Notes: generated by a model from the sequence alone, not told the origin. Shown: positions 38,922-51,143, counted from the stretch's first letter. The stretch: DNA of 64,000 nt from Hyperoodon ampullatus (GCA_949752795.1 OX457075.1:6438001-6502000); one strand, 5' to 3'. A program made the numbers and translations.

Positions 38922-39619
38922 ACTATAAAACTTCTAGAAGTAAACAGGCAGTAAGCTCTTTAGACATTGATCTTAGTAATATTTTTTTGTATCTGTTTCT
39001 TCAGGCAAGGGAAACAAAAGCAAAAATAAATAAATGGGACTACATCAAACTGAAAAGGTGGCCTATTGAATGGGAGAAGATACTTGCAAATGACATAGCT
39101 AATAACAGGTTGATATTTAAAATATACAAGGAACTCATACAATTCAACATCAATAAAACAACCCAACTGAAAAAGTGTGTAGAGGACCTGAATAGACCTT
39201 TTCCAAAGAAGACATACAGATGGCCAACAGGCACATGAAAATATGCTCAACATCGTTAGTCATTACGGAAACTGAATCACAAGAAGGTACTACCTCACAC
39301 CTGTCAGAAGGGTTATTATCAAAAAGACAACAAATAGCAAGTGTTGGCAAGGATGTGGAGAAAAGGAAACACTCATGCACTGTTGGTGGGAATGTAAATT
39401 GGTACAGTCACTATGAAGAACAGTATAGAGATTCTTCAAAATTTCAAAACAGAACTACCATATGATTTGTCAATTCCACTCCTGTGTATTTATCTGAAGA
39501 AACAAAAATGCAAATTAGAAAAGATACATGCATCCCTATGTTCACTAGAGCATTATTTACAATAGTTAAGGTATGGAAACAACCTAAGTGCCCATCAATA
39601 GATTAGTGGGAATAGAAGA

Positions 39620-39671
<52 letters not shown>

Positions 39672-39696
39672 TACACACACACACACACACACACAG
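39620..39696 (+). repeat. Compound (TG)(TA)(CA) microsatellite
   Basis: TG units, then about 18 TA units, then CA units, in the L1 3' UTR at the place that reads GATGTGGTACATATATACAATGG in unexpanded copies. Confidence 0.92.
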
Positions 39697-39997
39697 TGGA
39701 AATTAGCCATAAAAAAGAAGGAAAGCTTGCCATTTGTGATAACATGGATGGAACTAGGGGGCATTATGTTAAGTGAAATAAGTCAGGCAGAGAAAGATAA
39801 ATACTGTATGATTTCACTAATATTTGGAATCTAAAAAACAAAACAAATGAACTAACAGAGCAAAACAGAAACAGTTATAGAATCAGAGAACAAAGAGGTG
39901 GTTTCCGGGGTGGGGGGGGAAGAAATAGGTGAGGGAGATTAAAAGGTGCAAACTTCTAGCTGCAAAATAAATGAATCGCAGGTATAAAATGTACTGT

Positions 39998-40171
39998 GGG
40001 GACTTCCCTGGCGGTCCAGTGGTTAAGACTCTGCACTTCCACTGCAGGGGGCGCCAGTTCGATCCCTGGTCGGGGAACTAAGATCCCACATGCCTCTCAG
40101 CGCGGCCAAAATAAATAAATAAAATAAAATATTTAAAATAAAATAAATAAAAGTAAAATATTTAAAATAAA
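39998..40171 (+). mobile_element. Short CHR/tRNA-type SINE
   Basis: GGGACTTCCCTGGCGGTCCA start, B-box GGTTCGATCCCTGG variant (AGTTCGATCCCTGG), end CAGCGCGGCC, then a long A-rich tail with a duplicated AAAATATTTAAAATAAAA unit. An older or simpler tRNA-SINE subfamily than the CHR copies with the CCATGGCCGCTG body. Confidence 0.85.
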
Positions 40172-40310
40172 ATGGGGAACACAGTAACTATGTACTATCT
40201 TTGTATGGTGACATATAACTAGACTTATCATGGAGATCATTTTGAAGTGTATAGAAATATCAAATCACTATGTTGTATAACAGGACTAACAAAACAAACA
40301 AAAAACTCAT

Positions 40311-40645
40311 AGAAAAAGAAATCAGATGTGTGCATTAAGGCAGTCAAAGTCACAAACTCCCAGTTATAAGTAAGTACTAGGGATGTAATGTACAATGTTA
40401 TAAATATAATTAACATTGCTCTATGTTATGTATGAAATTTGTTGAGAGTGAATCCTAAGAGTTCTCATCACATGAAAAAAATTTTTTCTTTAATTATTTA
40501 TCTATATGAGATGATGGATGTTCACTAAACTTATTGTGATAATCATTTCATGATGGATTTAAATCAAATCATTATGCTGTACACCCTAAATTTATACAGT
40601 GCTATATGTCAGTTATATTTCAGTAAAACTGGAAGAAAAAACAGA
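40311..40645 (+). mobile_element. Old L1 3' UTR fragment
   Basis: GAAATCAGATGTGTGCATTA to TATATTTCAGTAAAACTGG, an L1M-type 3' end. Confidence 0.7.
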
Positions 40646-41310
40646 ATAGATAAATTTTATTTTTTATATGCATTACAAACTAAATCTAACTAAGAGAAAG
40701 TTTTGAGCTTCTGGGTGCGGTTGTATGTAAATTCTTGCATATACAGAAAAAATATGGTTATGTATGTGTATGATACCTCTGCCTAGGTGAAATACAACTG
40801 AAATAATGGCACGGAGAAAACCAAATATTCATTATGTAAATTCCCAGATGTATATCAACAACTCTTCAAGCTTCTATTTCCTCTATCTTTCCCTTGACCA
40901 AATTAAGAATCAAACTCTTTGAAAGTTTGAATCTCTTCTATTTCAATGGTTTTTCAATGTTTATTCATAGGTTTGTACTACATATATAATATGATAGATA
41001 ATTCATTGAATTGTAAGTTGTTTGAAGCAGGAATTTTGTCATCTTTATGGCTGGTATCACTTATTACCTGCACAGTTCTAAGCAAACATAGAACCAACTG
41101 TCTGTTGATTCTTTCTAATAACAACAAACTTTCGTTAAACAGACTGTACTGTGCTTAGTCCTGAAATTTCTCAAAGATTTCACAGAAATTGTATATTAAT
41201 CAAAATTTAACATAATTATGTCCATATACCCCTAATAAAAATAACTTCAGACAATATTTCCATAAGATGAGTCACTCTGCATGTGCAGTACAACTTTGTA
41301 AGGTAAGGAG
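40646..41310. other. Intron, no recognised element
   Basis: AT-rich DNA without a visible repeat or exon. Confidence 0.45.
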
Positions 41311-41530
41311 GTAACTGACATTTATTGAGCACCTATTATCAGCCAGATATTTTATTCACTTGATTATTTAATCCTCACAACAAACCAGAGAGGTTGGTAT
41401 TGTCATCAACATTTTATAGAAACTGAATTAAAGTTTAGAGAAGCTAGAAACCTCCTCAAACTCAGATAGTTTGTACATTAGCAGGATCAGTATTCACACA
41501 CAGTTATCTAAGACTCCAAATTCAGGTACT
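41311..41530 (+). repeat. MIR element
   Basis: AACTGACATTTATTGAGCAC, TTTAATCCTCACAACAAACC and ATTTTATAGAAACTGAATTA follow the MIR consensus (tRNA-derived SINE, pre-placental in age). Confidence 0.85.
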
Positions 41531-42179
41531 TTTTACTCAAAATTTCATCTTTGAACAGTAAATAATGCAATAAAATATTTATATTAAATATTAATAGATA
41601 TTTTACTATAAACCATAAATTTTGATGATCTTAGCATCAAAACTGAAAGGTGAAGAAAACTTTTAAATAAAAAAACAATATAATATTTTTGAACTGGGAA
41701 TTATTTATAGCTAACTGTATATAATCCCTAATTATTCACCTTTTCGCTGCCCATATGGCAGTTCTTAACTAAGAATGTGTGTTCCCAAAGTTTACTTGAA
41801 TCAATTATCTGAAGTTTTTCCTAACATTCATTTGGTTGCGATTTTACACTCTAAATTCTAATGCTATGTTATTTTGCTCCCAAATTATTTTATAAAGGCT
41901 TAGTGAAACTATGATATAACTAGCCTAAGTTCTGTATTCAAAGAACAGAGAAATTATGTGACAGAAGGAAATTATGCAAAAAAATTGTTGTACTCTCTAC
42001 CATTTTTCTGAAGTTGGGGTTAGCACTTGACAACATTTTATAGTATTTCATTTTTCTTTCAGGGTCTGTCTCTTGTCTACATTTCTTTCCCAACATTCCA
42101 TATTCTCACTGTTCTTGTGTATCCCTACACCACCATTTTAATACCTCCTAGGTCTTTCTATTCCTCAAATAAGAAGAGA

Positions 42180-42330
42180 TACCAGCACACTGATAAGTAA
42201 CTTACTTGATTAATTGCATCCTCACAACAACTGTGAGATGTACCTATCATGATCTTCATTTTTCAGATGAGAAAAATAAGGGTTAGGGAAAATAGCAAAC
42301 AAGTGAAAGATTCCAAAGCCCACATTCTCC
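42180..42330 (+). repeat. MIR fragment
   Basis: GCATCCTCACAACAACTGTG and TTCATTTTTCAGATGAGAAA match the MIR core. Confidence 0.75.
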
Positions 42331-42827
42331 TCAATGTATTCCTTACTCCAAGATGGTATCTCCTCTTCCCCAATCAAATTCCCATAGCTTAATAAAATTG
42401 GTCTTAGTAAGAAATTAAGGGAAAGCAATAAGAATAAAATAATTCAATTTATTTGGATAACTGATAACTCCATACTCCTTCTAAATGTTTTTGCCTTTTT
42501 GTAAAATGATGCAACTGGATAGGTAAGCAAACCTTCACCATGAGTTTTCCCTAAGTTCCTACATTCATAGCTTTTGCCATTTTCTATGCTCTTTCCTCCC
42601 TCCACTTCTGAACTCATTTGTTTGTGTAGACTATGTTAAAAGTTACCCACTTTTAAAAAGTAGATATAAATTGCATCATCAAAATAATATACTAGAAGGA
42701 TTACTGAACTAAAGAATGAAGTTTGTATGAATACATTTTAATGTTCTTTTGCTACTTGGTTTAAATTAATTCCAATATATTAACTGTCCTCTATATGAAG
42801 TCAATATGGAGTAGAGAAAATAACAAA

Positions 42828-43045
42828 AGCTTTGAGTTAGATAAACCTGTTGACTAGTACCAATCTTGTGACTTATGAGCTTTTAAGCAAAGTGATCAAA
42901 CTCTCTAAGTCTCAGTTTTCTCATCTACAAGATACGGATAGTACCCATCCATTTCTTAGGGTTGTTATGAGGATTAAATGTTAATAAACAAGTAAAGTAC
43001 CTAATTCAACTCTTTGGCTTATAGTGAGTACCCAGTAAATCATTG
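42828..43045 (-). repeat. MIR element, inverted
   Basis: Reverse MIR: GAGTTAGATAAACCTG, CTCAGTTTTCTCATCTACAA, AGGGTTGTTATGAGGATTAA, then the AGTGAGTACCCAGTAAA end. Confidence 0.85.
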
Positions 43046-43454
43046 GTGACATTACTGATATCAGCTGAAGTTGGCCACTTATTATCTGTATATCCAATGT
43101 AGAGTCACTTGGCTCTCTGTACTCCAGGGCTTTAAAAAAAAAAACACATGGAAAAAGACAAATGGAAATAATAATATTTGCCTTACTTACTCACATGCCT
43201 TCTTTGAAAATTACATAAAATAATGAATGAGATGTACTCCAGAAATGTAAAAGATATATTTATCCACATTTATAGATAGATCTTATATATTCATTTATAT
43301 ATCTTACATATATATGCATATAAAATTGTTAGATTTTGTAAAAATTAAGATAATACTTGCTCTACACACATCACAAAAGATTTTTAAGAAACTGGACAAT
43401 ATGTATGAAAGCAGTTTAAATGTCATAAAGCACCATACAAATCCAAAAGTTTAT

Positions 43455-43685
43455 TAACACAGATTCTAAAGCCGGAATGCCTGGGTTCAAAACTCAGGAC
43501 TCCCATAACCAGCTCTCTGACCACAGATAGTTATCCTTTTATAATTCAGTTTCTTATCTGTAAAGATGAGAATAATAGGACCTACCCTAAAGAGATGTGA
43601 GGATCAAATGACAACATATGTAAAGTGTTTGAAATAGTCCCTAGCACATAGCAAGCATAATGTAAATATTTGTTATGTTTATTAT
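43455..43685 (-). repeat. MIR element, inverted
   Basis: Reverse MIR: GAATGCCTGGGTTCAAAACT, CAGTTTCTTATCTGTAAAGA, TAGTCCCTAGCACATAGCAA. Confidence 0.85.
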
Positions 43686-43689
43686 CATT

Positions 43690-44240
43690 AATCCCAGACT
43701 CTGGGTGACCTACACAAAACATCTTGTCATAGCATACTTGAGAACAGTTGGCCAAATGGACAATAGGCCCAGAATGGTAATTTTCATATTACTTATATAG
43801 CTATATAAATTTTATATTTGATTTAATAAATGTTATTATATTTAATTTATTATACATTTAATTTAATGAAATTATATATTTTATACATATAAAATATTGT
43901 TTTTATATATAATCCATGGAGAACTATATTGTAATAAAATGTGTGCATATAAAAATATATATGTTTGTGTTTGAGCTATTTTTAGAATGTAAGAGTTAAC
44001 CTTAGGTGGTGTTTAGAAGTAACTATAAAAAGAGCATGTTTTCAGAAATTAATGGCTTGTTTTCACTTTTGACTTTTGATCATTCTTCAGTTATGAATAG
44101 GTCACACTTAACATAGGCCCTTTTTACAAATAAAAACTGTAGAACACTAATGACATCTGCTATAGCCCTTGTACGATATACTATGTGGGGAACACTGGCA
44201 AATTTAGAAATCACTGTAACTAATCCATCACATACTTGTA
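43690..44240. other. Intron, AT-rich, no recognised element
   Basis: Contains a very AT-rich stretch (43790-43980) with ATATA-type runs. No exon or named repeat. Confidence 0.45.
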
Positions 44241-44244
44241 GGAT

Positions 44245-44405
44245 TTTACAATTTAAAAAACACTTTCCCATTTTATTTTCTCATTTTATTCTCATATCAC
44301 TCTGTGAAATAAGAGAACAGGCATAATCATTCCCATTTTAAAGATGACAAAAATAAATCTAAGCAAGGCCTAGTAATTTATCCAAAGTCACACAAATATT
44401 ATATT
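44245..44405 (+). repeat. MIR fragment
   Basis: AACACTTTCCCATTTTATTT, TCATTCCCATTTTAAAGATG and CCAAAGTCACACAAATATTA fit MIR. Confidence 0.65.
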
Positions 44406-44783
44406 CTTTAGATCATAGTTTTTCCACAACATTAATATACTCTAAAAGCAAAACAGAAAATTTTGTCTAAAAACAAAGGCCACTTGTTTTGGCCTACAAC
44501 GTATTTTTAAAGATCCTTATTAAGTGATTTCTTAAAATACACAGCCTATGGAGAATTCCTTTGCTAATGTATCTTGCAGACTGGATTTGCTATCTTTGAC
44601 TGTTCTTAATGCTAACCTCCCACCATACTATTCTTAGGCTTAAAATCTCATATTTATATTTTGTGGTCCTTGGTCCATTTATAGCTAATTCATGCTATAA
44701 GCAAATACTAAAATTTTTCACTTCAGTTATTTAAAACAAAATAAATACAACAAATAAATAAATATTATTTTTTAAAAACTTAC

Positions 44784-44920
44784 ATGGCTTTTGGACTCAT
44801 TACGCAGATGGCTCCTGAACATCGACATTTCCTTGGGTCATCATATGATATGCCCAGACTGAGTCCCAGCATCTGGGTGACAATAACTGAAAATGCCTCC
44901 AAAGTTATCCCCTTGGGATA
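44784..44920 (-). CDS. ADAM32: ADAM32-like exon: end of metalloprotease-like domain
   Basis: Read on the minus strand, this 137-nt exon follows an acceptor ending TTAATGTAG and ends at a strong donor GTAAGT. It encodes 45 residues plus two bases of a split codon, starting YPKGITLEAF and containing TQMLGLSLGISYDD and CRCSGAICVMSPKA. In catalytic ADAMs this stretch carries the zinc motif HExxHxxGxxH followed by the Met-turn CIM. Here the aligned place reads TQMLGLSLGIS, with no glutamate base and no histidine ligands, while the following DD and the CVM Met-turn equivalent are kept. The domain therefore looks structurally kept but proteolytically dead, as known for ADAM32, ADAM2, ADAM3 and ADAM18. 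The split codon AT|G joins exactly to the exon at 34218. The exon sits in an L1-poor block with MIR elements around it. No exon upstream of it was recognised up to 64000. Confidence 0.85.
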
Positions 44921-45983
44921 CTACATTAACAACAAAGAAAATTCAAATAAAAGACAATTCACTGAAGGGTGGTAAAAGTAATATTTTTCTAATTATGAAC
45001 ATTTTATTGATTTATCGAATACTTAAGATTATGGAAGTGCAGTTCATTGGACAAGTAAGAAGCTGAAGATCTTCTTATGAAATTTTATTGAGATATAAGC
45101 CATATTGAGCCTATGTCTAGCTTTGCCATGATTTAACAATTGAATGCTTTCAAGATAATTCTTAAATAACTGTCCTAACTATATAAAAGGGCTATTTTTA
45201 CATTAGATTTTTGGCTATATGGACTATGATCTTCCATTTACCTAATTTCTTAGAACAGCTCTCATGTTCATTCAGGAGAGTCCACATGATACTCCACCTC
45301 CCAGCTCACAAAGTGGCCACATAACCAAATTCCTCAGTTGTAATTACGCTATCTGCTTCCTGCCAAGATTTTCAATGACACAGTAACTAGTATCAGAAGA
45401 AACCACAGAAAACAGACCCTCAGGAAAGCATTCTTGTGATTAGGCTGTCACATATTTAATGAGTGCATAAATATCTTCCTTGCCAAGGAGAAATGGGACA
45501 CTGGTAATTCATGATATGCAATGACATCATAATTTCTCAATTTTTGCCAATTGTGGCATAAGTTAAGGTGCAGGTAGAGGTCAAGTTGTGAGGAACATCA
45601 AGGCACTTCACTATTATAAAGACAAGCTATAATAAATATTTTGGGGTCAACTGGCTTCTTATGGTAGTGCTAGAGGAAGCACATTATGAAAGCAGAAAGG
45701 AAAAACTGTAAATGAACAACTGATAATGCAAATAAGCAATCAGAAAGCCTCTGCAGCAGCACTGTGGTGACTATCACCTCCTGCAGTTGTTGGTTTGATA
45801 CAGCTGAGGACCAAGCTCAGGGCCTAGCTATAAGTACTGTAGAGTCCCAGCTCCAATTTAACTATCAAACCTACCAGGTTTGGTGTGGAAGGAGTCAGAA
45901 TCTGAAACTTGGGGTGGGAACAACTGGAGTGACATGAACAAATATCCCTGGACGTCCCTTGCCCATAGAGTAAGCCTCCCTCT
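44921..45983. other. Intron upstream of the first visible ADAM exon
   Basis: No exon or named repeat recognised. L1-free, like the block just downstream. Confidence 0.45.
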
Positions 45984-45996
45984 AAACAATGAAAGA

Positions 45997-46304
45997 GGGC
46001 TTCCCCGGTGGAGCAGTGGTTAAGAATCCGCCTACCAATGCAGGGGACATGGGTTCGAGCCACAGTCTGGGAAGATCCCACATGCCGCGGAGCAACTAAG
46101 CCTGTGCACTACAACTACTGAGCCTGAGCTCTAGAGCCTGCGAGCCACAACTGCTGAAGCCTGCGCGCGCCTAGAGCCCATGCTCCACAATGAGAAGCCC
46201 ATGCACCACAATGAAGAGTAGCCCCTGCTCGCCGCAACTAGAGAAAGCCCATGCACAGCAACGAAGACCCAACACAGCCAAAAATAAATAAATTAATTAA
46301 AAAA
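45997..46304 (+). mobile_element. CHR-type SINE, long form
   Basis: GGGCTTCCCCGGTGGAGCAG start, B-box GGTTCGAGCCAC, long body ending GACCCAACACAGCC. Perfect target-site duplication AAACAATGAAAGAG on both sides (about 45984 and 46305). Confidence 0.93.
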
Positions 46305-48318
46305 AAACAATGAAAGAGCCCCTACATTTAAAAAAAATGACACTTATAATGACAAAACCTAGGACATTTGTCTCATCACCCCTCATTGTCTCCAGGTCCA
46401 TAATAAGAAATAAATTGCAACAGGAGTGATATCACCAAGATGGCAACATAGGTCTTTCCCAACTTCACTCCCCCTCACAAGAAGAACAACTAGCAATTAT
46501 TCATAGACATCACTGAGAAAATTCTAGAACATGGAGGTGAGGCTGAAGCAGCCCCTGTACCAGAGACCAAGACAGACCTCATTAGAAGGTTAGGAGGAGC
46601 AGATATACACTGAATGCATTGCCCCTCCCCAAGACTGGTGCAGCACCACACCAAGAGGTCTTCCCAGAGCCTACAGTCCCTCAAGTGGGAAAAGAGCCTA
46701 GAGTGGACATCCAGATCCCCTAGTATTGTGGGTCACTTCTGGGAGCCCCTAATCTGGTCTTACCTCATAAGAATCATAAAGGATGAGTGAGATTTGACCC
46801 CTAGGAATCTGATCATGGCAGAGAAGGCAGGAAGGGCTTACAGCAATCACTGCTTGGATCTTGGCAGGCCGAGTTCCCATCTATAGCACCTGTAGTTGCC
46901 AACTACCAGCTCTGCTCATCTGCAGAGCCAGGACAGTGGAACAGTATGACAAGGGAAGTCAATGAGGTATAGGAATGCCTGATTTGAGTCCTCAAATGAA
47001 AAGCCTTGCCAGCCCTGGAACCTGGTCTGCTACCCACCTCCACCCAGTCAGGGGAGCTGTTCATAGCCCTGCCTAATGCCTAGTATAGCTCCTGGCTCCC
47101 CCAGACCAGAAGCCTGGTCAGAACACCTGGTAGCTGCATAGTGCAGCAACACTTGAGCAGAGAGTATGGCAGGCAGAGTTGATTGTTCACAGAGCAAAGC
47201 CTGTGGCACTGTTTGGCCAGGAAACTTGGAATGCCAGTTAGATTGAGTCAAGACCACAAACAAAGAGCTAAGCTGGTTTTCCCACTACACCTGGACAAGG
47301 ACACAAATTCATAGCCCTGCTACATATAGCCTTCAGAAAGCCCAACCAACAAATCTAGCCAGAGCACATAGGAAGCTGTGCCGCCCATCCAACAACCCTG
47401 CTTACAGTGGCACTTGAACATAGAGCACAGCCCATGGTTTTCCCCATCTTCAGAGCAAAACCCAGTGGCCCCATGTGTCCGAGGAATTAAGGGCACAGTC
47501 TGCTTAATGTGGGTCAACAAACAATGAGCTATGCAGGTCATGTGCTCCCTGTCAGGGCATGGAAGCTAATTCATCTCCCAGCTACTGCTGAGTAAAGTTC
47601 CCTGTCCTGACCTTCTAGGAAGCCTGACCAGTGAATCTAAACAACCACAGAGTATATCCTACTGCCTCGTTTGGGCAGGGAACCACACTATCAGTCCTAT
47701 CCAACAGTTAATAGCCAGTGGTACCCCCTCCCCTGATCTCAGAGGTTGGGCAGTGGCCTTGCCCAAAAATAGATCCTGCCTGTCCAAGGACATGTCCAGA
47801 AACCTAAACTGAGCTGACTAATGAAGAACTGTCTCTGCCAAAGTGAGCCTGTAAAGTCTGGAAGAGGAGACCAATAACTCAAATGCACAGGTGCCAAAGT
47901 AAGGAATGAAGGAGCAAGAAAAATCAGGTGGATGTGACACCATCAAATGAAACTAAAAATGCTGCAAAATAACTAACCCAAAATAAATGGAGATCTATGA
48001 AGTGTCAGAGAAATAATTTAGAATAATCTCCTTAAAGAAGTTTAGTGAATTACAAGAACACACAGATGACCAAATGAAATTAGTAAAACAATGAATGAAC
48101 AAAATAGGTTCAACAAAGGAACAGAAACCATTAAAAAGAGATATCTTAGAGCTGAAAAACATAACTGAAGCATTCAATAGAGAGCTTCAACAGTAGACTC
48201 GACCATGCAGAATAAAGAATCAGTGATCTAGAAGGCAGGAATATTTTAAATTATCCAGTCAGAGGAGCAAAAATAAAAAAAAGAATGAAAAAGAAAGCAA
48301 GCCTACAGGACTATGGGA

Positions 48319-48321
<3 letters not shown>

Positions 48322-48352
<31 letters not shown>
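48322..48352 (+). repeat. (CA)n microsatellite
   Basis: About 15 CA units in the ORF1 remnant, followed by a C run. Confidence 0.92.
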
Positions 48353-48355
<3 letters not shown>

Positions 48356-48559
48356 CCCAATAACCATATCATGGGAATTCCAGAAGGAAAATAAAACGGG
48401 ACAGAAAGTACATTTAAAGCAATAATGGCTAAAATTTTCCAAAAACTGGAAAAGAAATGGACATCCAAATATATGAGGCACAAAGGACCCCAAATAGGTT
48501 GAACTTGAATAGGGCTACACCAGGACACATTATAATTAAAGTGTCAAAAGTAAAGACAG

Positions 48560-48762
48560 GGGCTTTCCTGGTGGCACAGTGGTTGGGAGTCCGCCTGCCG
48601 ATGCAGGGGACGCGGGTTCGTGCCCTGGTCCGGGAGGATCCCGCATGCCGTGGAGTGGCTGGGCCCATGAGCCATGGCCTCTGAGGCTGCGCGTCTGGAG
48701 CCTATGCTCCACGACGGGAGAGGCCACAGTGGTGAGAGGCCCGTGTACCACACACACACAAA
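48560..48762 (+). mobile_element. CHR-type SINE
   Basis: GGGCTTTCCTGGTGGCACAG start, B-box GGTTCGTGCCCTGG, body CCTCTGAGGCTGCGCGTCTG, (CA)/A tail. Target-site duplication AAAAGTAAAGACA. Confidence 0.92.
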
Positions 48763-50826
48763 AAAAGTAAAGACAAAGAAAGAATTTTGAAAGAAGAGAG
48801 GAAAAAAACCAAGTTACATACAAGGGAACCCCCATAAGACTATCAGCAGGTTTCTCAACAGAAATATTTCAGGTGATGAGAAAATGGGATTATATATTCA
48901 AAATACTGAAAGAAAAAAAAACTGTCAACCAAGAATTCTATGCCCAGCAAAACTGTGCTTCAGAAATGAAGAAGAGACCATGATTCCCAAACAAATAAAA
49001 GCTGAGGGAGTTCATCACCACTAGACATGCCTTACAAGAAATGCAAAAGGGAGTTGTTTGAACTGAAGTAAAATAATACTAATTAACATCATTAAAACAT
49101 GAGAAAGTAGCATAAAACTCACTGTTAATGGTAAATATATAGTCAAAGTTAGGTTCTGTAATAGTGTAATGGTGGTGCATAATTCACTCTAGTCTAAAAG
49201 TGAAAAATCAAATTTACTAAAAATAATCATAGTACAATATATGTTATAGGATACACAATATAAAAATATATATATACTATAACATCAATAACCAAAAAAA
49301 GAATAAGAACCTGAGAGAGAAGTAAAAGTATAAAGTTAAAAAATGCTACTGAGAGGGAGGAGATCAAGATGGCAGAGTGGAGGAACCTGGAACTCACCTC
49401 CTCCCACAAATACATCAAAAATACATCTACATGCAGACCAAATCTCACAGAATACCTACTGAAAGCAGGCAGACGATCTCATACAACCAAAGCTGCAAGA
49501 AAGATCCCCACATAGTGGAGTAGGATGAAGGGAAAAGGGAGGAGAAGCGGAATCGGGATGGGACCTGTGCCCATGGGAGGGAGCTGTGAAAGAGGAAAGG
49601 TTCCCTCACCCCAGGAACCTCCTTCACCAGTTGCGAGGTCTGGTGGGACAAATAGGGAGCTTTAGAGGTTCAAGGGGAGAGTGTGGTGCAGCAGGGTACA
49701 GAGAGACCAGCACAGACCGCCCTTGCCATGTCACTGCACTTTCCACATGCCTGCTGGTGGATTCTGAAACTTGGGCTTCAGAGGACAGTCTGGGGAGAGA
49801 ACTCAGTTTGGCTGTACAGAGACAGCCTGAAGGGCCTGGAGTGTGGCCCAAGTTGCAACTGGGGGTACGTGCAGGATGGAGCATGGGTTCACCGTAAGAG
49901 TCCCATTGTCAACACATGAAAGGAGGGTCATGGGTCTACCATACCAGCCTCCTTGTCAGCATGCTCACAACAGGGCACGGTTCCCACTGCTGAGGGTTTT
50001 GCAAACTTTTGGGGCACCCACACATGCAAGTGGGGGCTGAAATCTAAGCCAATTATCCATGCTCCCACAGTGTGCACGGTGGTATGGCGTTGGTGGGATC
50101 TCAGGCCGGTGGGTTTTGGGACTAGAATCATACATGCATGCTGGACATCTGAGCCAATTATTGGTACTACCATGGCAGAGATGATTCCAGGTGCCAGAAG
50201 CAGCGAAATTCGTGGACACACACACCAAGTGGCAGGCAACATCACAGAGTCACACATCTTGGTGGACAGTACCTGGAGAGGAATGCACAGCAGCTCCTGT
50301 CCCAGAGGGAGTGCTCCAGTCCCACCTATCTCATACTGCAGCTTAGAAATGGATCTGGGGGCTTCTACTCCAATAACCGGGGAGCCGACCCCATCCCCAA
50401 CAGGGCTGTGACAACCACAGAGCAAAGAGGAGTCTCTGCACAACATCCAGTGCAGGCTCTGGTCACAACACCAAGCACACCCCCTTATCAAGGGAACAAG
50501 GGCCAGCACACCCTGAGAAAGATATGGCAAGCATCCATACCAAAAACAGCCCTTGAGTCAAAAATACTGGACTCACACAATCTACACAGGGTCACTCCCA
50601 CATAAAAACAGCCCTTCAGACCACAGTAGATAATGGTTTCTCCTAAATTCATAGAGTCAGAGAACTATATAATTAAAATGAAAAGGCAGAGCAACTACTC
50701 CCAATGAAAAGAACAAGAGAAATCCCCTGAAAAAATAAGCAATGAAACAGACCTCCCAAATCTACCAGACCCCAAGTTCAAAAAGCAGGTAATAAAAATG
50801 CTGAAGGAATTAAGAAAGATTATCAC

Positions 50827-51036
50827 GGGCTTCCCTGGTGGCACAGTGGTTGAGAGTCCGCCTGCCAATGCAGGGGACACGGGTTCGTGCCCCAGTCCAA
50901 GAAGATCCCACATGCTGTGGAGTGGCTGGGCCCGTGAGCCATGGCCGCTGAGCCTGCACGTCCGGAGCCTGTGCTCCGCAACGGGAGAGGCCATGAGTGA
51001 GAGGCCTGCGTACCGCAAAAAAAAAAAAAAAAAAAA
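50827..51036 (+). mobile_element. CHR-type SINE
   Basis: GGGCTTCCCTGGTGGCACAG start, B-box GGTTCGTGCCCC, A-tail of about 20. Target-site duplication AAGAAAGATTATCA on both sides. Confidence 0.95.
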
Positions 51037-51143
51037 GAAAGATTATCAATAGAAATGCACATTACTGAAACAAGGAACTAGAAACTATAAAAAGGAGCCA
51101 AATAAAATTAGACAATTCAATTGCCAAGATAAAAAATGAGCTA

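Larger units (their letters stand above)
35505..40310 (+). mobile_element. L1 with 5' UTR, internally deleted
   Basis: The 5' UTR starts near CAAGATTTTGGAGTAGGAGG and is CCACCAG-rich to about 36450. An ORF1 remnant follows (36450-37440), then the inter-ORF and ORF2 start (37900-38055). At about 38057 the text jumps from the endonuclease start (CTCACTTCAGATCTAAA) to the RT palm (GACAAATCCACAGCTAATAT), losing roughly 2 kb. A second small loss is near 38450. The 3' UTR has a compound microsatellite and a SINE insertion. No intact ORF. Confidence 0.8.
23556..44920 (-). other. ADAM32: ADAM32-like gene, partial (four exons, three complete introns)
   Basis: Four coding exons on the minus strand lie at 44920-44784, 34218-34041, 25434-25342 and 23754-23556. 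Their lengths (137, 178, 93 and 199 nt) and phases join without a stop into about 202 codons. They run from the end of the reprolysin-like domain through the disintegrin domain into the cysteine-rich domain, the fixed ADAM order. The introns are about 10.6, 8.6 and 1.6 kb and are filled mainly with L1 in the opposite orientation. The choice of ADAM32 over ADAM2, 3, 5 or 18 rests on remembered similarity at KTFSSCSL, CLQNKPQMQ, NEICDCGTE, CRPxAHPECD and DLDARCES. ADAM32 in other mammals is a membrane-anchored, testis-expressed ADAM in a cluster with ADAM9, ADAM5, ADAM3, ADAM18 and ADAM2. The prodomain exons and the EGF, membrane and tail exons are not in the window or were not recognised. Confidence 0.75.
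46420..49344 (+). mobile_element. Older L1, left part (5' UTR, ORF1)
   Basis: Starts GTGATATCACCAAGATGGCA, an L1 5' end, with a CAGAGC/CCAG-rich 5' UTR to about 47990, an ORF1 remnant to about 49070 (CAAGAATTCTATGCCCAGCA) and inter-ORF text. The text ends at 49344, where a younger L1 begins, and resumes at about 55141. A CHR SINE lies at 48560-48762 and a (CA)n tract at 48322-48352. Confidence 0.75.

Noticed and set aside
39620..39696. Possible CRISPR-like or satellite array
   Set aside because: Simple TG/TA/CA microsatellite with no spacers.
49928..50530. 200-codon minus-strand frame
   Set aside because: Antisense of an L1 5' UTR; same reason as the similar frame at 4324.
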